From NCBI GenBank assembly GCA_905235615.1, contig CAJOMB010000059.1, positions 1 to 8,485 of the forward strand: 8,485 bases of DNA. The letters run 5' to 3'. The notes beneath the pieces were generated by a model. That model worked only from the letters and a program-made list of their open reading frames with translations. It did no database searches and was not told the origin of the DNA. This stretch comes from an uncultured Bacteroidales bacterium. GTDB taxonomy: Bacteria > Bacteroidota > Bacteroidia > Bacteroidales > UBA932. Each line of letters starts with the position of its first letter. Position 1 is the first letter of the stretch. Below, one piece after another: positions 6,323 through 8,485 of this stretch. A program made the translations under genes and the position numbers.

Positions 6323-7260
6323 ATATAGACGCTTACATTGCTTATTTGCAGGATGTCCGGCGCTATTCCCCGCGGACGGTCACGCTCTACCGCGAGGCCT
6401 TGGAGGACTTCGCCGCCTGGGGCGGAGATCTCATTCCGTCGCGGATCCGGGAGTACGAGGCGCATCTGATGGAGCGGGGGCTCAAGCCGCGCACCGTACA
6501 CCTTCACATGAGCGCCCTCAGCGGGTACTGCAACTTTCTGATGAAGGAGGGCGTGCTCTCCTCCAATCCGGCCCGCGGGGTGAAGCGTCCCAAGATGGAA
6601 AAGCGCCTGCCGGAGTACTATACGGAAAAGTCCATGGCGGAGTACCTGGAGGCATCGGCCCACAGCGCCGGGAAGGAGGAACTGGAAGTGCTCCAGAGCC
6701 TGAAACCGGGGGAGAAGCTGGCCGATGAGCTCTATAACCGGCGGCTGAGGCGGCTCATCATCAGTCTTTTGTATGCCACGGGAATCCGGCGGGCGGAACT
6801 CATCGGCCTGCAGCTGAAGAGTGTGGACAGCGCCCGGCAAACCCTCCGGGTAAGGGGAAAGGGAGATAAAATGAGAGAAATTCCGCTAATCCCTTCCGTA
6901 CTTGAAGAAATTTCACTATATTTACATGCAGCTAAGTCGATGGAACTGGACTTTGCACCGGAAAGTCCGCTCCTCAGGACAGAGAAAGGGAAGCCCCTTT
7001 ACCCTGCCTTCGTGGACCGGGCGGTGAAAACGGAACTGGACGGCTACGGCATCACCGGGAGGAAATCCCCCCATGTGCTCAGGCACTCGCTGGCTACGGC
7101 CCTTTTGGATGAAGGAGCAGACCTGAACGCCATCAAAGAAATGCTGGGCCACTCCTCTCTCGCGGCCACGGAGGTGTACACCCACAATTCCATCGAAAGG
7201 CTCAAGGCACAATACATGAACGCCCATCCCAGGGCAAAAAACGAAGACAAACATGATTAA
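6295..7260 (+). CDS. xerC: Tyrosine recombinase XerC
   Basis: Site-specific tyrosine recombinase, expected to act with a XerD partner at a dif site to resolve chromosome dimers. 321 aa from ATG 6295, which overlaps the cca stop as ATGA; the in-frame ATG at 6316 gives 314 aa and starts at MTDIDAYIAYLQD, where the conserved core-binding domain begins, so either is plausible. The N-terminal SAM-like domain includes YSPRTVTLY. The catalytic set is complete: R165 in ATGIRRAEL, K189 in RVRGKGDK, H260 and R263 in HVLRH, H286 in LGHSSL and nucleophile Y295 in TEVYTH. The tail IERLKAQYMNAHPRA is typical of Bacteroidales XerC. The linker before ATGIR is about 20 residues longer than in E. coli XerD. 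No integrase-type neighbours are seen, so a housekeeping Xer is favoured over a mobile-element integrase. hpf overlaps its end by 8 nt. Confidence 0.92.
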   Translation: MTESTLRMTDIDAYIAYLQDVRRYSPRTVTLYREALEDFAAWGGDLIPSRIREYEAHLMERGLKPRTVHLHMSALSGYCNFLMKEGVLSSNPARGVKRPKMEKRLPEYYTEKSMAEYLEASAHSAGKEELEVLQSLKPGEKLADELYNRRLRRLIISLLYATGIRRAELIGLQLKSVDSARQTLRVRGKGDKMREIPLIPSVLEEISLYLHAAKSMELDFAPESPLLRTEKGKPLYPAFVDRAVKTELDGYGITGRKSPHVLRHSLATALLDEGADLNAIKEMLGHSSLAATEVYTHNSIERLKAQYMNAHPRAKNEDKHD

Positions 7261-7543
7261 CGTTAAGTCCCTTAAGTTCAATGCAGACGAGAAGCTGCTG
7301 GACTTCATTGACAAGAAAGTTGGAAAAGTAGAGAAGTTCTTCGACAACATGGGAGACATCGATGTCACCCTTTCCCTTCTCCCGGACGCGGAAAACAAGA
7401 GTGTCAAACTGCAGACCCACATCCCCGGCGAGGAGCTGGTGATTGAGCGCCAGGCCCGCACCTTCGAGGAAGCCGTTACGGATGCCGCTGACGCCCTCAA
7501 GGAGAAGATTGTGCGTGCCAAGGAAAAGAAATTTGCCAAGTAG
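7253..7543 (+). CDS. hpf: Short-form ribosome hibernation promoting factor (HPF/YfiA/RaiA family)
   Basis: Binds the decoding region of the 30S subunit and silences ribosomes in stationary phase or stress. 96 aa, the usual length of the short form, without the C-terminal dimerisation domain of long HPF. The sequence shows the beta-alpha-beta-beta-beta-alpha plan: VKSLKFNADEKLLDFIDKKV at the N-terminus, central strands IDVTLSLLP, KSVKLQTHIPG and EELVIERQA, then helix FEEAVTDAADALKEKIVRAK with a basic end KEKKFAK. The start ATG is inside the last codons of xerC and is preceded by an A-rich stretch (about 7236-7252), the usual Bacteroidota substitute for a Shine-Dalgarno. It ends with TAG directly before the GTG of holA, in the same frame. 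In Bacteroides, xerC and hpf are also adjacent but are followed by tRNAs and tuf; here they are not. Confidence 0.93.
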   Translation: MINVKSLKFNADEKLLDFIDKKVGKVEKFFDNMGDIDVTLSLLPDAENKSVKLQTHIPGEELVIERQARTFEEAVTDAADALKEKIVRAKEKKFAK

Positions 7544-8485
7544 GTGGCTGCACAGAAAGCTTATATCGAACTGGACCGTCAGGTCAAAAGCATTCTTGAA
7601 GATGTCCGTAGTGGCATCTTCAAGTCTGTTTATCTGCTCATGGGCGAGGAGCCCTATTATCCGGATCTGGTGTGCAACGCCATTCTGGACAATTGCCTCC
7701 AGGAGTGGGAAAAGGACTTCAACCAGACCGTGTGCTACGGGGCGGACGTGACGGCCGACACGGTGATAACCGCCGCCCGCCGCTTCCCCATGATGGCGGA
7801 GCGCCAGCTGGTGGTGGTGAAGGAGGCCCAGCAGATGAAATCCATAGAGGAGCTGTCCGTTTACTGCCAGCAGCCCTTGGAGAGCACCGTGCTGGTGATT
7901 CTGATGCATGGCGCATCGGCCGACAAACGCCGCGCCCTCTATAAGAGCGTGCTCAAGACGGGGGTGATTGTGGAGTCGAATGCCCTCCGTGATTACGAGG
8001 TGCCGCAGTGGATTCAGTCCTATTACGAGGGCAGGGGGCTGCGCATCCATCCGGAGGCCGCCCAGCTGCTGGCGGAGAGCGCCGGAACGGAGCTGGGGAA
8101 GATCGTGGTGGAGACGGACAAGCTCCTGAAGAACCTCCCCGAAGGCGTGAAGGAGGTGAGTGTGGCCGATATCGAGAAAAACGTGGGGGTGAGCCGCCAG
8201 TTCAGCGTGTTCGAGCTCACCAAGTGCCTGAGTTTCCGTCAGTCGGCCCAGGCCCTGAAGATTGCCGCCCACATGGGGGAGGCGCCGCGTTTTGCCCTTC
8301 CCATGGTGGTGGCGCCGCTCTTTACGCATTTCAGCCGCATCCTCAAGTACCACGCCCTGCTTCCCACACGCCCCTCGCAGGGGGATGTGGCCCGGGTGCT
8401 GGGAGTGAATCCGTATTTTATCAAGGAATACGATACGGCCGTTCGCAATTACTCCCTGCCGCAGTGCATGCGGGTGATTTCCCTC
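7544..8485 (+). CDS. holA: DNA polymerase III subunit delta, 3' end missing
   Basis: Delta subunit of the clamp loader, which opens the beta sliding clamp during replication. 314 codons are visible and the frame is still open at the window edge; Bacteroidales homologues are near 340 aa, so only a short tail is missing. Motifs typical of the Bacteroidales protein: YLLMGEEPYYPD (30-41), KDFNQTVCYGAD with N60, RRFPMMAERQLVVVKEAQ around 82-100, then DYEVPQWIQSYY, IEKNVGVSRQFSVFEL and, near the end, the collar-domain NPYFIKEYDTAVRNYSLPQC. No Walker A is present, as expected for delta. The start is GTG 7544: the codon immediately before it is the in-frame hpf stop, so no earlier start is possible, and the next Met (residue 33) would cut into the conserved N-terminus. 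A purine-rich AGGAAAAGAA at 7521-7530 may serve as its ribosome-binding site. Confidence 0.93.
   Translation, partial: MAAQKAYIELDRQVKSILEDVRSGIFKSVYLLMGEEPYYPDLVCNAILDNCLQEWEKDFNQTVCYGADVTADTVITAARRFPMMAERQLVVVKEAQQMKSIEELSVYCQQPLESTVLVILMHGASADKRRALYKSVLKTGVIVESNALRDYEVPQWIQSYYEGRGLRIHPEAAQLLAESAGTELGKIVVETDKLLKNLPEGVKEVSVADIEKNVGVSRQFSVFELTKCLSFRQSAQALKIAAHMGEAPRFALPMVVAPLFTHFSRILKYHALLPTRPSQGDVARVLGVNPYFIKEYDTAVRNYSLPQCMRVISL

Noticed and set aside
6295..7260. Integrase of a mobile element
   Set aside because: The neighbours are housekeeping genes, the tail matches housekeeping XerC and no att-like flanking repeats were seen.
7202..8353. 383-codon open frame on - opposite hpf and holA
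   Set aside because: hpf and holA are both recognisable on +, and this frame has no domain; it is a mirror of their codon structure.

Overview
The window is about 8.5 kb of dense, GC-rich chromosomal DNA, almost certainly from a member of the Bacteroidales (Bacteroidota). The protein sequences support this: the short RecD-like helicase, the DPP IV-type peptidase with its WVYYEEIFGR motif, the HD-domain CCA enzyme, XerC, short HPF and HolA all look like Bacteroides-type homologues. TAnnTTTG-type promoter boxes and the lack of strong Shine-Dalgarno sequences agree. The high GC suggests a lineage away from classical Bacteroides, perhaps an uncultured gut or rumen group; that placement is inference.

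Left part: the 3' end of a RecD-like helicase gene on + (1-1242, cut by the window edge) meets a secreted S9B dipeptidyl-peptidase gene on - (1228-3240) tail to tail, with a 15-bp overlap. A 55-bp divergent intergenic stretch, the only real non-coding gap, separates the peptidase from a + strand lipoprotein of the nucleoside hydrolase family (3296-4339).

Right part: a tightly packed + strand cluster follows: a standalone HsdR-N/PD-(D/E)xK protein (4353-4775), cca (4781-6298), xerC (6295-7260), hpf (7253-7543) and holA (7544 to the window edge). Gaps are 5 nt, a 4-nt overlap, an 8-nt overlap and zero. A promoter-like ATTG-N20-TAAATTTG overlaps the stop codon of the nucleoside hydrolase gene and could drive the cluster. 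The cluster serves tRNA 3'-end maturation, chromosome dimer resolution, ribosome hibernation and replicative clamp loading; it reads as a housekeeping operon rather than a defence or mobile island.

The most unusual signal is that two dispersed-repeat-like sequences have become part of genes. A GC-rich hairpin plus an 18-bp-period direct repeat lies in frame inside the palm domain of cca, adding about 17 residues (near MPGQAGHDGGAGHDGE) just after the catalytic DxD. A second repeat (AGATTCTTCGCTGCGCTCAG followed by AATGAC, plus a 15-bp partial copy 21 bp downstream) forms the cca/xerC junction. It encodes the cca C-terminus and supplies the cca stop and both candidate xerC start codons. I saw no CRISPR array, rRNA, tRNA, insertion sequence or phage gene.
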